DNA from: CAYHVK01 sp964360255
Lineage (GTDB): Bacteria > Bdellovibrionota > Bdellovibrionia > Bdellovibrionales > UBA1609
Length of the DNA: 64,000 nt
Assembly: GCA_964360255.1 (NCBI GenBank)
Contig: CAYHVK010000004.1
Span: forward strand, 62,001-126,000
Direction of reading: 5' to 3'
Positions 51,806-61,582 of this stretch are shown here, in pieces. A program made the position numbers and the translations under genes. How positions within the stretch are numbered: position 1 is the stretch's first letter; each line of letters begins with the position of its first letter. The notes under the pieces were generated by a model. It did not search any database and was not told where the DNA came from. It saw only the letters and a list, made by a program, of their open reading frames with translations.

Positions 51806-53503
51806 CTAAGTCTGCTCAAAGAAATGGAGCTGAGGCACCGTATCGGTCTTCTCGCCCGGGATCATACCGAAAAATGCAATAACTTCAGTACGTTGGCGAG
51901 GAGAGATATTGAAGACGACCAAGCTTGAGTTTTCGATAATCTGATGAAGACCACGACCCGCCCCACCCTTATGTCCCTGCATTTCAGCAGAATCATTCAC
52001 ACTTGCACCACCGTAACATTTCTCTAGGTACTTTAGAGTGGTTTTGGCAGTTAGAGCTCCAAAAGGGTCTTCTACGGAAATCGCAATGTATTCGCCATCG
52101 CAGGCATAGCGAAAGCGACCTTGCTCATGGGGCCTTAGCTCCACTTCGTGTGTGCGCGGTAAGTGATTGTAAATGGGGCGACCCACGGCATCGATAGGTG
52201 CATCGTAAATGGCATTCATTAAAAGCTCTTCTAAAACTGTGCCCACAGTATCGAGCACCGAGCGGCGAATGCCGAGGGCTGTAAAATGCTCCATCATCTG
52301 CTGACGGAGCTGATCGCGCTCACTACTTTTGCAGATGGCAGCTTCGTGAATTTCGGCGCCGAGATTTAAGTATTTTTCTAAACCGAAAATATTCGGGCCC
52401 GCGAGCTTTGTTACCGTCGACATAATGTTTCGAATAGTGAGTGGCTTATCGTTTTCATCACGTGAAACAATATTCGGCATCACGCCCAATGCATGAATCT
52501 TTGGTAAATAGCTTGGAATCGATTCTGAGCTCATAAAAACGATTTTCGTTTTTGCTGAACGCATTTTTGCCAGCTTCAAGACCTCTAGCATATCCACTGA
52601 AGCTAAAATTAAATCAAAATCTTTTTCTTGAATCAGTTTTTCAGCTTCAGCCAGCTCAGAACATGTTCTAAGGGTCACGCCCGTTCCACCCATGGCCATC
52701 TTGCAAAGAAGAAGCTGCTTTTTATCGCTATCGGCAATAAGAACACTTTTATTTTTCACCGAAACTTCTGAACGTAAATTCAAAATCATCGGCTGAACAA
52801 GCCTAACGACGCCGTCCACTTGCCCTAAGCATTTCTCGAAAATCTCTTTACCGCCAGCTGGAATTTTATCTTTTAAAGAGTCCATGGTACTGCGAAGTGG
52901 TGATAAGTGCTGAGTTAAAAGCTCTTCTAGCCGACCGCCTAAAGCCGTTGTTCTCTCGGCCACACGAGCCTCAAGACTGCGGTTGATCTCTTGCATTTCA
53001 GTTTTGGTTCGGCGAAGGGCATCGGTCATGTCTTCAAGCACTTTGGCTTTCTGATTTGTGATATTGAGCTTATCCGTCAGAATCATGGAATAGATGCGGT
53101 AAAGAATATGATCGAACTGGTCGGTGTTACGCCCGGTGATCTTTTTAAAAGCTTCAGTATCCACTTTAATTAACTGTACCGGGGTTTGGGCCACAATAGT
53201 GGCTCCGGCTGGTTTCTTGGTGATCACGCTCATTTCACCAAGCAAATCGCCTTTGCGGGCCATCGTGGCAACAAGGCCATCATCAACAAAAACTTTTACC
53301 GTCCCGAGAACGAGAAAGTACAAGTTACTGTTGAGCTCGCCTTGAGTCAGAATTTTATCTTCAGGATCAAAATTAACAACTGAGGTCACTTGTCTCAGTT
53401 GTTGCAATAAAATGTCTGGGAATTCTGTAAAAAGATTAGCAGCTTCGAAAAGCTGCTTTAAGGAATCAGTACTAACTTCGGTGCTTTTAAAATCACTTGC
53501 CAT
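51806..53503 (-). CDS. cNMP-binding/degenerate receiver/HATPase regulator
   Basis: A 565-aa soluble protein from ATG 53503. A cNMP-binding domain (about 25-130, with LFTEFPD, ILTQGELNSNLYFLVLGTV) is followed by a coiled coil (about 150-200), a receiver-like domain (about 250-370) with DLILAS, so Ser replaces the phospho-acceptor Asp, and an RsbW/HATPase-type domain (about 415-550) with EELLMNAIYDA and GHKGGAGRGL. It looks like a signal integrator that may act as an anti-sigma-type kinase or binding switch. It overlaps the fadE 3' end by 11 bp, so translation is coupled. Confidence 0.78.
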   Translation of the reverse strand: MASDFKSTEVSTDSLKQLFEAANLFTEFPDILLQQLRQVTSVVNFDPEDKILTQGELNSNLYFLVLGTVKVFVDDGLVATMARKGDLLGEMSVITKKPAGATIVAQTPVQLIKVDTEAFKKITGRNTDQFDHILYRIYSMILTDKLNITNQKAKVLEDMTDALRRTKTEMQEINRSLEARVAERTTALGGRLEELLTQHLSPLRSTMDSLKDKIPAGGKEIFEKCLGQVDGVVRLVQPMILNLRSEVSVKNKSVLIADSDKKQLLLCKMAMGGTGVTLRTCSELAEAEKLIQEKDFDLILASVDMLEVLKLAKMRSAKTKIVFMSSESIPSYLPKIHALGVMPNIVSRDENDKPLTIRNIMSTVTKLAGPNIFGLEKYLNLGAEIHEAAICKSSERDQLRQQMMEHFTALGIRRSVLDTVGTVLEELLMNAIYDAPIDAVGRPIYNHLPRTHEVELRPHEQGRFRYACDGEYIAISVEDPFGALTAKTTLKYLEKCYGGASVNDSAEMQGHKGGAGRGLHQIIENSSLVVFNISPRQRTEVIAFFGMIPGEKTDTVPQLHFFEQT

Positions 53504-55997
53504 ACATTCGCGGAGCGTTATCTGCCTTGTTAGATGATTTGCCACTCAAAGCTATACCTGAATGGTATTCATCTTCAGAGAAATCGTCCACTTGAATAGA
53601 CTGCCAGCGTAACTCTTCGGCCTTTAGTAGGTCCGTTTTTTCCGCAGCCGTGATCACACCTTTGGCTAGGGCCTCATCAATCAGCTTCGGACCTTTGATT
53701 TTCGCGATCCGCTTCGACTTCACAGCATCACGAATACGGCGATCAATCTCTTCAGAACGCTTGATCACTGTAAACGCTTTTTCGAGAAGAACTAGGCGCT
53801 CTTCTTTGCTGCTTGATTCTTTCGGCATGTAAATGCCTTCTGTCATACGATGACGTTGTTCTGTATCGGCCATCATAAGAGTTGAAACTTTGTGTCCCAT
53901 CCAATCTAGTGGCAATTCACTAAACTTATTAAGGCCCGACCAGAACTGAAGAGGCCCTTTGAAAAACCAACCCAAAAGCGGAACATCAAAGTTGGCAAAA
54001 ATTCCGTCGATCGCTTTTTGAATTTCAGAGAATACAACCATCATTGAGTAATGCACGTACGGCAGATCTTCACGACGACGACCTTCAGCTTCCCAGCGAC
54101 GAAGCACGGCGGTACCGATATACATCCAAGATAAGTAATCGGCATAACGGCCCGTGAGTTTCTCTTTGAACTTTAACTTTCCGCCTAAGAGACCCATACC
54201 CATATCTGCCATGATCGCAAAACTGGCAGAAGCCCATGCGAGTTTCTGAAAGTGGCGACCCACTGGACCACCGTAACCACGACTACCGATATAACCACGA
54301 GTCACACTGAGTAGAACAGATCTGAATGTGTTGCGAGTGATATGACCAATATGACCCCAGAAAGCGGCATCAAAAGCCTTCAAGTCATTCTTCTCAACCG
54401 CAGCCACTTCTTTAAATGCAAACGGGTGAGCGCGAAGCGCCCCCTGACCGAAAACAATCAGTGTACGAGTTAAAATGTTCGCACCTTCAACGGTAATACC
54501 GATGGGCTGCGCAATATAAGGAATCGCCAGTAAGTTTTTAGGGCCCATTGAAATGCCCGTTCCACCTAAGATATCCATGGCGTCATTCACGCAACGACGA
54601 CCCACTTCTGTTCCGTTATATTTTGCAATGGCCGTAATAACTGGTGGCTTAATACCTTGATCAAGAGCGCTCAGCGTATATTTACGCATAGCTTCGATGT
54701 AGTAAGCGGCAGAACCAATACGAGCCATTGGCTCTTCAACACCTTCAAATTTGCCAATGGCCACGCCGAACTGTTTACGAATGGCCGCGTGAGCCGAACA
54801 AACGCGAAAAGAAAGTTTCACGCCAGCTGTCGCCTGTGCCGGAAGACTCACACCACGGCCAGCCGCCAAACATTCCATAAGCATCTTCCAACCTTTGCCA
54901 GCGCCGTCAAGGCCGCCAACAATGGCGTCTTTCGCTTTGATCACAACATCGTGACCTTCAGTTGGACAGTTATAGAATGGCACACCTAATGGATCATGAC
55001 GGCGACCAATCTCAACACCTTTAGTCGATGATGGGATAAGCGCTGCTGTAATGCCAAGGTCTTCACCTTTACCTAATAAATTTTGTGGATCTTTAAGTTT
55101 GAAAGCTAAGCCGATCAAAGTTGAAATCGCAGCGAGTGTAATCCAGCGCTTGCGCCAGTTGAGGCGAATGTAGATTTCACCATCATCACCTTTAAATAGA
55201 ATACCTTCAGATGTGATGGCTCCCGCATCACTGCCCGCACCCGGCTCAGTTAAACCGAAGCACGGAACTTCTTTACCTTTAGCTAAAAGCGGAAGGTATT
55301 TGTTTTTCTGCTCGTCTGTTCCGTAGTGAATTAAAAGTTCGCCGGGGCCGAGAGAGTTTGGCACCATGACTGTCACGCCGACAGCGAGTGAACGGCTTGA
55401 TACGCGCATAACAACTTCAGAGTGGCAAAGCGCCGAGAAACCAAGACCTCCGTACTCTTTCGGAATAATCATACCGAAGAAGCCTTTATCTTTTACGAAT
55501 TGCATAACGTGATCAGGAACGGCTCTGTTCTTCCAGATTTCCCAGTCATTGATCATTTCACAGAGCTCATCACATGGGCCATTTAAGAAAGCTTTTTCTT
55601 CAGCGGTTAATTCTGGATAGGGCTCTTTCATTAAATTGCCGAAGTTGGGTTTGCCAGAAAATAAATCTGACTCGGCCCAAACCACACCAGCTTCAAGAGC
55701 GACTTTTTCAGTCTCAGAAATCGCTGGCAATACGCCTTTGATCACCTTCATCACCATTGAGCTCACCAGCGCTCGGCGCAGTGGAACAACTAAAAATAAA
55801 ACCGAAACCGCAGCCGCCGCGATGATCAATCCCATCGGAGCGGCAAAGCCGATCAGAAGAAAAAGAGCCAACGCCGACCATACGAAAAACGGGGCGCCCG
55901 TGTAGCCAATCACGAGCAGCGCAAGTGCGCTAAGCGGAATCGTCATGTCGGTAGAAAATTGATTGAGAAAGCCAAGGTAGTTTTCAAGTAGATCCAT
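53493..55997 (-). CDS. fadE: Acyl-CoA dehydrogenase, FadE type
   Basis: First oxidation step of beta-oxidation; electrons pass to ETF and the ETF-QO at 16.5 kb. About 834 aa, the long FadE form. Hydrophobic N-terminal segments (about 20-75) anchor it to the membrane. FGLTEPGAGSDAGAITSEG is the FAD and substrate signature; GEELLIHYGT and GGTGISMGPKN support it. ATG 55997 follows GGAG; a GTG five codons earlier is possible. Co-translated with the cNMP regulator, so its expression may be tied to a signal protein. Confidence 0.94.
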   Translation of the reverse strand: MDLLENYLGFLNQFSTDMTIPLSALALLVIGYTGAPFFVWSALALFLLIGFAAPMGLIIAAAAVSVLFLVVPLRRALVSSMVMKVIKGVLPAISETEKVALEAGVVWAESDLFSGKPNFGNLMKEPYPELTAEEKAFLNGPCDELCEMINDWEIWKNRAVPDHVMQFVKDKGFFGMIIPKEYGGLGFSALCHSEVVMRVSSRSLAVGVTVMVPNSLGPGELLIHYGTDEQKNKYLPLLAKGKEVPCFGLTEPGAGSDAGAITSEGILFKGDDGEIYIRLNWRKRWITLAAISTLIGLAFKLKDPQNLLGKGEDLGITAALIPSSTKGVEIGRRHDPLGVPFYNCPTEGHDVVIKAKDAIVGGLDGAGKGWKMLMECLAAGRGVSLPAQATAGVKLSFRVCSAHAAIRKQFGVAIGKFEGVEEPMARIGSAAYYIEAMRKYTLSALDQGIKPPVITAIAKYNGTEVGRRCVNDAMDILGGTGISMGPKNLLAIPYIAQPIGITVEGANILTRTLIVFGQGALRAHPFAFKEVAAVEKNDLKAFDAAFWGHIGHITRNTFRSVLLSVTRGYIGSRGYGGPVGRHFQKLAWASASFAIMADMGMGLLGGKLKFKEKLTGRYADYLSWMYIGTAVLRRWEAEGRRREDLPYVHYSMMVVFSEIQKAIDGIFANFDVPLLGWFFKGPLQFWSGLNKFSELPLDWMGHKVSTLMMADTEQRHRMTEGIYMPKESSSKEERLVLLEKAFTVIKRSEEIDRRIRDAVKSKRIAKIKGPKLIDEALAKGVITAAEKTDLLKAEELRWQSIQVDDFSEDEYHSGIALSGKSSNKADNAPRMYGK

Positions 55998-56107
55998 CTG
56001 ATCTCCATTCACAAGTTGATGTCGACATTGTAGACCTGTGATTTGAATTTAGTAAGCTAATTTTTGATGACATCTGCCTCGACGAAAGGTTGACTACACG
56101 TACTAGT

Positions 56108-57412
56108 ATGACAAAAAACACACAGCCGCCGCAAAAAAGATCCGTCTATTTTCGCCGCCCGGTGCTGAAATGGGCGCTTTATGACTGGGCCAACTCTGCT
56201 TTTTCAACCACAGTCATGGCTGGATTCTTTCCTATCTTTTTTAAAGAGTATTGGAGTCTCGGACTCGATGCCAGTACATCAACTTACTATCTTGGTATGG
56301 CCAACTCTTTAGCCGGCGTGGCTCTTGTTATTCTCTCGCCATTTTTAGGTTTATTTGCCACTAGTCCAGTGCGTAAGAAAGGCGGACTCGCCGTTTTTTC
56401 ACTTTTAGGAATCATTAACACAATTGCTTTGCCTTTTATTCCGGCAGGAAGCGCTGTACTAGCTGCCTCTATTTTCAGCCTAGCCAGTATTGGCTTCATC
56501 TCGAGTTTTGTATTTTATGACTCCCTTTTAACGGATATTGTCCCACCAGAAGATTACGATCAAGTTTCAAGCTATGGCTATGCTCTTGGTTACTTAGGGG
56601 GCGGACTTTTATTTTTAATAAATGCTCTTATGACAATTAAACCAGAAATATTTGGTCTATCAAGTCCCGCAGAAGCTGTGAAGATCAGTTTTATTTCGGT
56701 CGGCATCTGGTGGTTGGTTTTTAGTTTGCCACTTTACTTCAGTAAAAAATCAGATTTTAATTATGAAGACAAAATCGATAATGATCTGGCGACACCATCA
56801 CAATTTTTAACTGAACTCAAACACACGTTTCTCGAAATCAAAGCGCATAAAATTTTATTTTACTTTCTCATGGCCTACTTTTTTTACATCGAAGCGGTCA
56901 ACACCACGATCAAGATGGCCGTAGATTACGGTCTCTCTATCGGCCTGCAATCCAGTGATATGATTAAAGCTCTCCTGCTTGTACAATTTGTAGCTTTTCC
57001 ATTTGCTATTCTCTTTGGCTGGATTGGACGTCGCTTCGGCTCGACCACTGGAATTTATATTTGTCTCTTCGTTTATTTAGGCAACTCTATTTTTGCCAAT
57101 CAACTTTCAAACGCCAATCAGTTTTTTATCATGGCGATTCTGATCGGAACTGTTCAAGGCGGAGTTCAAGCCCTCAGTCGCTCACACTTTGCCAGCCTCG
57201 TACCGCTCGATAAAGCGGGGCCTTACTTTGGCTTCTTCAATATGCTCGGACGGTTCTCTTCGGTTTTGGGTCCGGCCCTGATTGGTCTTGTAGGCGTTCA
57301 AACCAACTCTCCGCGCAGTTCAATTTTTGTTTTGATCACTTTTTTTGCTATCGGCCTTTACTTTCTAACCGCTCACACTCGAGCTCGCAGCATCGCAAAG
57401 GTGAAACATTAA
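56108..57412 (+). CDS. UMF1/Atg22-like MFS transporter
   Basis: A membrane protein of about 434 aa with twelve hydrophobic segments. WALYDWANSAFSTTVMAGFFPIFFKEYW is the N-terminal signature of the UMF1 family, related to yeast vacuolar amino-acid exporter Atg22, and GTVQGGVQALSRSHFASLVP is the second. Probably exports amino acids or other small molecules. I prefer ATG 56108; a TTG at 56090 lies right after AAAGG and is possible. Divergent from fadE. Confidence 0.88.
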   Translation: MTKNTQPPQKRSVYFRRPVLKWALYDWANSAFSTTVMAGFFPIFFKEYWSLGLDASTSTYYLGMANSLAGVALVILSPFLGLFATSPVRKKGGLAVFSLLGIINTIALPFIPAGSAVLAASIFSLASIGFISSFVFYDSLLTDIVPPEDYDQVSSYGYALGYLGGGLLFLINALMTIKPEIFGLSSPAEAVKISFISVGIWWLVFSLPLYFSKKSDFNYEDKIDNDLATPSQFLTELKHTFLEIKAHKILFYFLMAYFFYIEAVNTTIKMAVDYGLSIGLQSSDMIKALLLVQFVAFPFAILFGWIGRRFGSTTGIYICLFVYLGNSIFANQLSNANQFFIMAILIGTVQGGVQALSRSHFASLVPLDKAGPYFGFFNMLGRFSSVLGPALIGLVGVQTNSPRSSIFVLITFFAIGLYFLTAHTRARSIAKVKH

Positions 57413-57569
57413 TCTTCTCATATCTATTTTAGTCCAGTTTGCATCGTAGCCACCTCTGGCATCCTCTTTGCGTAACTTACCTAATAGCAAGACAAATGCG
57501 GCCTTAGCGGGGCTTTGTTGAACTTAAATCGTATTTGATGTGGAGAATTGCCTTCACAAGGAGTTTCAG
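57413..57569. promoter_or_regulatory. Intergenic region before the OmpA-family lipoprotein
   Basis: 157 bp. It holds the lipoprotein promoter and AAGGAG at about 57558-57563. No terminator with a T run is visible after the transporter gene. Confidence 0.4.
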
Positions 57570-58952
57570 ATGTTTCAAACTACAATCTTCAAAATGCTTG
57601 GTAGCGCAGCGCTGGTTATCACGCTCGTATCTTGCGCCTCTTCAGTTAAAAAAGAACGTCTTGCCGAAGATACAAACCCTCAAACAGCTCTTGAAGAATT
57701 AAGAAGCGACCTGTCCACCTCACAGGCTCAGCAGTTTGATAAGCTGGCCCCTGACTCTTTTGATAAGGCCAAAAAGTATGCAGAGCGTGCTGAAGAAGGT
57801 ATTAAAGATAAAGATGATCGCGAAGATATCATCGATGATTTAGAAAAAGGCTTTGGCTATAGCAAACGCGTAAAAACTGTTGGAGCCAAACATAACGAAG
57901 ATGTTCAGGCTATTTTAGTGTCGCGCAAAGCAGCCCTCGATGCACAAGCCAGCAATAACATCAAAGCTTTTAAAAGTGCCGAGAATCGCCTTGAAGATCT
58001 TGGTGAAGATATGGAGCGCGGTAATTATAAGATGTCGGCAGAGCGCGATCGTGAAATTCAAGATCTCTATGCGTCAGCCGAACTACAAGCTATTCAAAAC
58101 CAACAACTCGGCAATGCTCGCAACCATATCACCATGGCTAAAGATAATGGCGCCAAAGGTAATGCTCCATCGACTTATGCACTTGCCACGTCAAAACTTT
58201 CAGCCGCCGAAGGCTTAATTGCCTCAAACCGTCACACGCCAAGTGCGTACTCGAGCGCAGTTGAAGAAGCGAATAACGAAGCGTGGAAACTTTTAAGCGT
58301 CTCTCGTATCGTTAAGAGAAATAAAACCAACGAGAAAAGCGCATTACAAATTTTTGAACAAGAGCAGCTGATTGCGGGTCAAGATCGTAAAATCAATGCC
58401 GCCGAAGCGGATCTTTCAACTGTAGGCGCCGCTCTCACCGCGCAAAGCGCAGCCCTCACTCAAACTGAAAGAGAGCGTCGTGATTTAGCAGCGAAACAAA
58501 GAATTGCCGATTTGATTGCCCTCCAACGCGAAAAATTCGATCGCTCTGAAGCTGAGCTTTTGCAAGATGGCAATCGTCTCATTGTTCGCCTGAAACAATC
58601 TCAATTTGCTATTAACAGCGCAGATCTCAAAGACTCATCTGCTGAAACAATGAAAAAAGTAAGCGAGATGATCGCGGCACTACCGGTTCAAAAAGTAACG
58701 GTTGAAGGTCACACGGATTCAGTGGGCACTAAACAAGTAAATCAAAGTTTGTCTGAAAAACGCGCCGAAGCTGTTAAAGAATATTTGGCAAAACAAGGTG
58801 ATGTACCAGAAGATAAAATCACTGCGGAAGGCTTTGGTTTTGAAAAACCTGTAGCCTCAAACAAATCGGCCGCCGGTCGCGCGCTCAATCGACGTGTTGA
58901 TGTGGTTGTTGAGACCGCATCGATCAATTCATCGGCTGAGGCCATTGAGTAA
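57570..58952 (+). CDS. OmpA-family peptidoglycan-binding lipoprotein
   Basis: About 460 aa. Lipobox LVSC gives C22. A helical, charged domain (about 30-290; FDKAKKYAERAEEG and similar) resembles DUF4398-type spacer regions. The C-terminal OmpA domain (about 345-450) carries the peptidoglycan-binding motif EGHTDSVGTKQVNQSLSEKRA and NRRVDVVVE. It tethers the outer membrane to the wall. AAGGAG precedes ATG 57570; the open frame extends to 57540 without a site. Confidence 0.92.
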   Translation: MFQTTIFKMLGSAALVITLVSCASSVKKERLAEDTNPQTALEELRSDLSTSQAQQFDKLAPDSFDKAKKYAERAEEGIKDKDDREDIIDDLEKGFGYSKRVKTVGAKHNEDVQAILVSRKAALDAQASNNIKAFKSAENRLEDLGEDMERGNYKMSAERDREIQDLYASAELQAIQNQQLGNARNHITMAKDNGAKGNAPSTYALATSKLSAAEGLIASNRHTPSAYSSAVEEANNEAWKLLSVSRIVKRNKTNEKSALQIFEQEQLIAGQDRKINAAEADLSTVGAALTAQSAALTQTERERRDLAAKQRIADLIALQREKFDRSEAELLQDGNRLIVRLKQSQFAINSADLKDSSAETMKKVSEMIAALPVQKVTVEGHTDSVGTKQVNQSLSEKRAEAVKEYLAKQGDVPEDKITAEGFGFEKPVASNKSAAGRALNRRVDVVVETASINSSAEAIE

Positions 58953-59036
58953 TTTGGTTACGCAACAGAGTCAGTTTGGCTTATCTACTGCGATTAAGTA
59001 GAAATACCGAAATGTGAAAGTAGAAAATCTTGCGCA

Positions 59037-59062
59037 ATGCGACTTCAACGTTGGAGTCGCAT
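59037..59062. other. Strong hairpin in a convergent gap
   Basis: ATGCGACT (59037-59044) pairs with AGTCGCAT (59055-59062), and the inner bases continue pairing through a T-G wobble and CAA/TTG, giving about 12 bp with a tiny loop. No T run. Lies between the OmpA lipoprotein and the reverse-strand TPR gene; likely 3'-end structure. Confidence 0.5.
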
Positions 59063-59124
59063 CATGTCACGCTCAAATGCCGCACACCGATCTATCAGAA
59101 CGGAATGACTTCATCTTAAAATGA

Positions 59125-60165
59125 TTACAAATCTTCAGAGCCTAAACTCATTTCAAACACGCCAAAGTCGGCTGGATTTTTTGCCAAACGCTTTTGTGCT
59201 TCGACAATTCGTGGATCATTGGGGAAGCGCGCTGCTAATTGATCAATATAGGCTTTTGAGCCCTCATAGTCTTTATGACGAGCCAAGGCTTTTGCATAAA
59301 AAATCTGCGTTGAAACTGAATCCGGCTCACTGGCGGCTAAAGCACTCGCCTTATCCAAAGAAATTTCCATTCCTTCGCGTGTTTGCATAAGATTGCGCAC
59401 ATTTTCAATTTGTTCATCACCCGGACTCATGGCTAAAGCGCGCTCGATAGCTTCATAAAGGCTCTCACCCGGCTGCTGACCAGACTTAATTGCATCCATC
59501 GCTTGGATCATTTGCGGAATCACAGCGGCTTTGTACGCTCCCGGAGAATCTGGCATGAGCTCAACAAGACGATCAGTAATCTGCTTCATTCGCTCTACAG
59601 CCGCTGGCGTTTTGAAATTCGCTAAACCCAGATCGGCGAAAAGCTCATGCACCAAAGATTGAGTGTTCAAATCACGCAGGTCCTTACCTTTATTAGATTG
59701 AGAAACTAAAATAGATTTATAGAAGAACAACCCGGTCGCACAATCATCATGGGCCTTTTGATTTTCTGAAGCTTGACGACCACAATTGGCGTAAATCATC
59801 TCAACGAAGCTTTTATCAGCTAAGGCTCCATCAAATTTTTTGCATTCAGCGGCAATCACTAATCGACCGGCTAAAACCTCACCCATTAAATCACTGCTCG
59901 CCATAGATAAAATACGCTGACGCTGCTCTTTACAAACGGCCGGTTCGGCGGCCCCAGGGGGCTGAAATTTCATCTGGTGATTGACGTACTTTTGCACTTG
60001 GCTGACTTCTTTTTTAGGTAGCGGAGCTATCACGTACTCGCGAAGGCGGGCCTTTTCATCGAGTTTGAGCCCCTTAGGAGTCTGAAAATAGAGCCTGTAA
60101 GTGAGAAGGCTAATAAAGACAAAAAGGCCGAAAATGCTGAATTTCATTAAGGATTTAGTATTCAT
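59125..60165 (-). CDS. Membrane-anchored TPR-containing protein
   Basis: A 346-aa protein with one N-terminal membrane helix (about 8-26) and a mainly helical body. The last part (SVSTQIFYAKALARHKDYEG, AYIDQLAARFPNDPRIVEA) is a clear tetratricopeptide repeat, with further degenerate repeats before it. Cysteines in the middle region suggest a periplasmic location. Function unknown; TPR proteins scaffold protein complexes. No clear ribosome site. Confidence 0.7.
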   Translation of the reverse strand: MNTKSLMKFSIFGLFVFISLLTYRLYFQTPKGLKLDEKARLREYVIAPLPKKEVSQVQKYVNHQMKFQPPGAAEPAVCKEQRQRILSMASSDLMGEVLAGRLVIAAECKKFDGALADKSFVEMIYANCGRQASENQKAHDDCATGLFFYKSILVSQSNKGKDLRDLNTQSLVHELFADLGLANFKTPAAVERMKQITDRLVELMPDSPGAYKAAVIPQMIQAMDAIKSGQQPGESLYEAIERALAMSPGDEQIENVRNLMQTREGMEISLDKASALAASEPDSVSTQIFYAKALARHKDYEGSKAYIDQLAARFPNDPRIVEAQKRLAKNPADFGVFEMSLGSEDL

Positions 60166-60350
60166 AAGCCAGGGCTATCATGATTCTAGGGCGAAGCCAA
60201 TGCGAAGTTCTTGCCTCGGGTGAGCTTTCTTGTTAAAAGTTTTGACCTTACGAACACAATAAAGATTATTGAGATTGTAATGATAATAAACACTTAAGCG
60301 TGTCAGGATGACGTTCGCTTATAACCAACAAGTCAAAAGGAAGTACACAT
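60166..60350 (+). promoter_or_regulatory. rpsD promoter and leader
   Basis: TTGACC at 60242-60247 with GATTAT 16 bp later is a plausible promoter. In the leader, AAGCG (60296-60300) pairs with CGCTT (60316-60320) and GTCA with TGAC inside, giving a bulged hairpin 20 bp before AAAAGGAAG. It could be a ribosomal-protein S4 autoregulatory site, but I cannot confirm homology to known S4 leaders. Confidence 0.4.
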
Positions 60351-60980
60351 ATGGCAAGCCCAAAAGTAGCTCGCTACCGTATTCAAAGAAGACTTGGCGT
60401 TGAGCTGCCTGGCTTAGGAAAAGCAGGAGCCCTCGAAAGACGACCATACCCACCGGGACAAAACGGTAATAAACGTCGTAAATTTTCGGACTATGCTCTA
60501 CGCCTTGAAGAGAAACAAAAAATCCGCAATCACTATGTGTTGCGTGAAGCTCAGCTCCGTCGTTTCATTCGACAAGCTAAGACTGGTTCAGGCGCGAACT
60601 GGACATCAAAATTGATGGGCCTCTTAGAGACACGTCTCGACAATCTTGTGTTCCGCCTCGGCTGGGCACCAAGCATTCGTTCGGCTCGTCAATTAGTCGG
60701 TCACGGCTTCGTGATGATTGATGGCAAAAAAGTAAACATCGGCTCAGTGGTTGTAAAACCTGGTCAGAAAATTACTTTGAGCGAAAAAGGCACAAAGAAC
60801 CAAATTTACCTTCACGCGAAACAATCTCCACGTTTACCGGAGATCCCTGATTTTATCCGTCGCGAAGGCGAAGGCGTAAACGAAGTGGGTACAGTTCAAA
60901 GCCTTCCGGGCACTGAAATGGTTCCATTCACATTCGACGCTGGCCTATTCACAGAATACTACGCTGCTCGTAACGTTTAA
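60351..60980 (+). CDS. rpsD: 30S ribosomal protein S4
   Basis: Primary 16S rRNA-binding protein, 209 aa. RYRIQRRLGVELPGLGK, LETRLDNLVFRLGWAPSIRSARQLVGHGFVMIDGKKVNI (the S4 RNA-binding domain) and the C-terminal EYYAARNV-type end are clear. It has no cysteines, so it is the zinc-free form. AAGGAAG precedes the ATG. It stands alone, not in an alpha operon with rpsM-rpsK-rpoA, and a terminator follows at once. Confidence 0.96.
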   Translation: MASPKVARYRIQRRLGVELPGLGKAGALERRPYPPGQNGNKRRKFSDYALRLEEKQKIRNHYVLREAQLRRFIRQAKTGSGANWTSKLMGLLETRLDNLVFRLGWAPSIRSARQLVGHGFVMIDGKKVNIGSVVVKPGQKITLSEKGTKNQIYLHAKQSPRLPEIPDFIRREGEGVNEVGTVQSLPGTEMVPFTFDAGLFTEYYAARNV

Positions 60981-61002
60981 TAACGAGAAACAGCTTAGAC
61001 AT

Positions 61003-61030
61003 AAAAAGCGAACCGTGAGGTTCGCTTTTT
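61003..61030 (+). terminator. Intrinsic terminator of rpsD
   Basis: AAAAAGCGAACC (61003-61014) pairs with GGTTCGCTTTTT (61019-61030) around GTGA, followed by T. Confidence 0.93.
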
Positions 61031-61084
61031 TATTTGTGTACAGCTGAATTTTCACTGCGTAACCTTAAAGTCCATGGAGGTTTT

Positions 61085-61582
61085 ATGAAGAAACTTATTC
61101 TATTCGGACTTACTTGCATCGCCAGCTGTGCATTAGCTTATCTTCAGCCAACAAAAGGCGATAAAACAACAGATGTTCACGCGTATGTATCAACCCATTC
61201 AGAATTTCCAAAAAATGGCCTTCAGGAATTTACTTGCTCCAATTGCCGAGCCCTTAACAATGCAGTCTTTGTGGCTCCAATTAGTACATGCGGAACAGGT
61301 AGCTGTGACTATATGTTATTTGAACGCAAGGGTCAGGAAGCCAAATATATAACTACAATCAGCATCGCAGCTGGAGCGTTTGAATTTCTAAAATCTTCTC
61401 ACAATGGATATCCAGATATAAAAATTTATCAGCATCTTTCTGCTGACGAGGGAATGATCTCTACGCTGCAATTTGATGGGAATGAATACAAAACAACTGG
61501 AAAACAAAAGAAGATTGCTAGCAATAAACTTCAAACGGAGCTTCAACCTGAAAAGGTAACAGCCAAATCTATTAATCCATGA
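61085..61582 (+). CDS. Small secreted protein, 165 aa
   Basis: Signal peptide (KKLILFGLTCIASCALA) followed by a small domain with cysteines in FTCSNCRA and STCGTGSCDYM, likely disulfide-bonded. A lipobox-like IASC lies inside the signal region, so lipidation is possible but the following residues do not decide it. ATG 61085 follows GGAGG. It overlaps the next gene by 4 bp (ATGA), so the two are coupled. Family unknown. Confidence 0.7.
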   Translation: MKKLILFGLTCIASCALAYLQPTKGDKTTDVHAYVSTHSEFPKNGLQEFTCSNCRALNNAVFVAPISTCGTGSCDYMLFERKGQEAKYITTISIAAGAFEFLKSSHNGYPDIKIYQHLSADEGMISTLQFDGNEYKTTGKQKKIASNKLQTELQPEKVTAKSINP

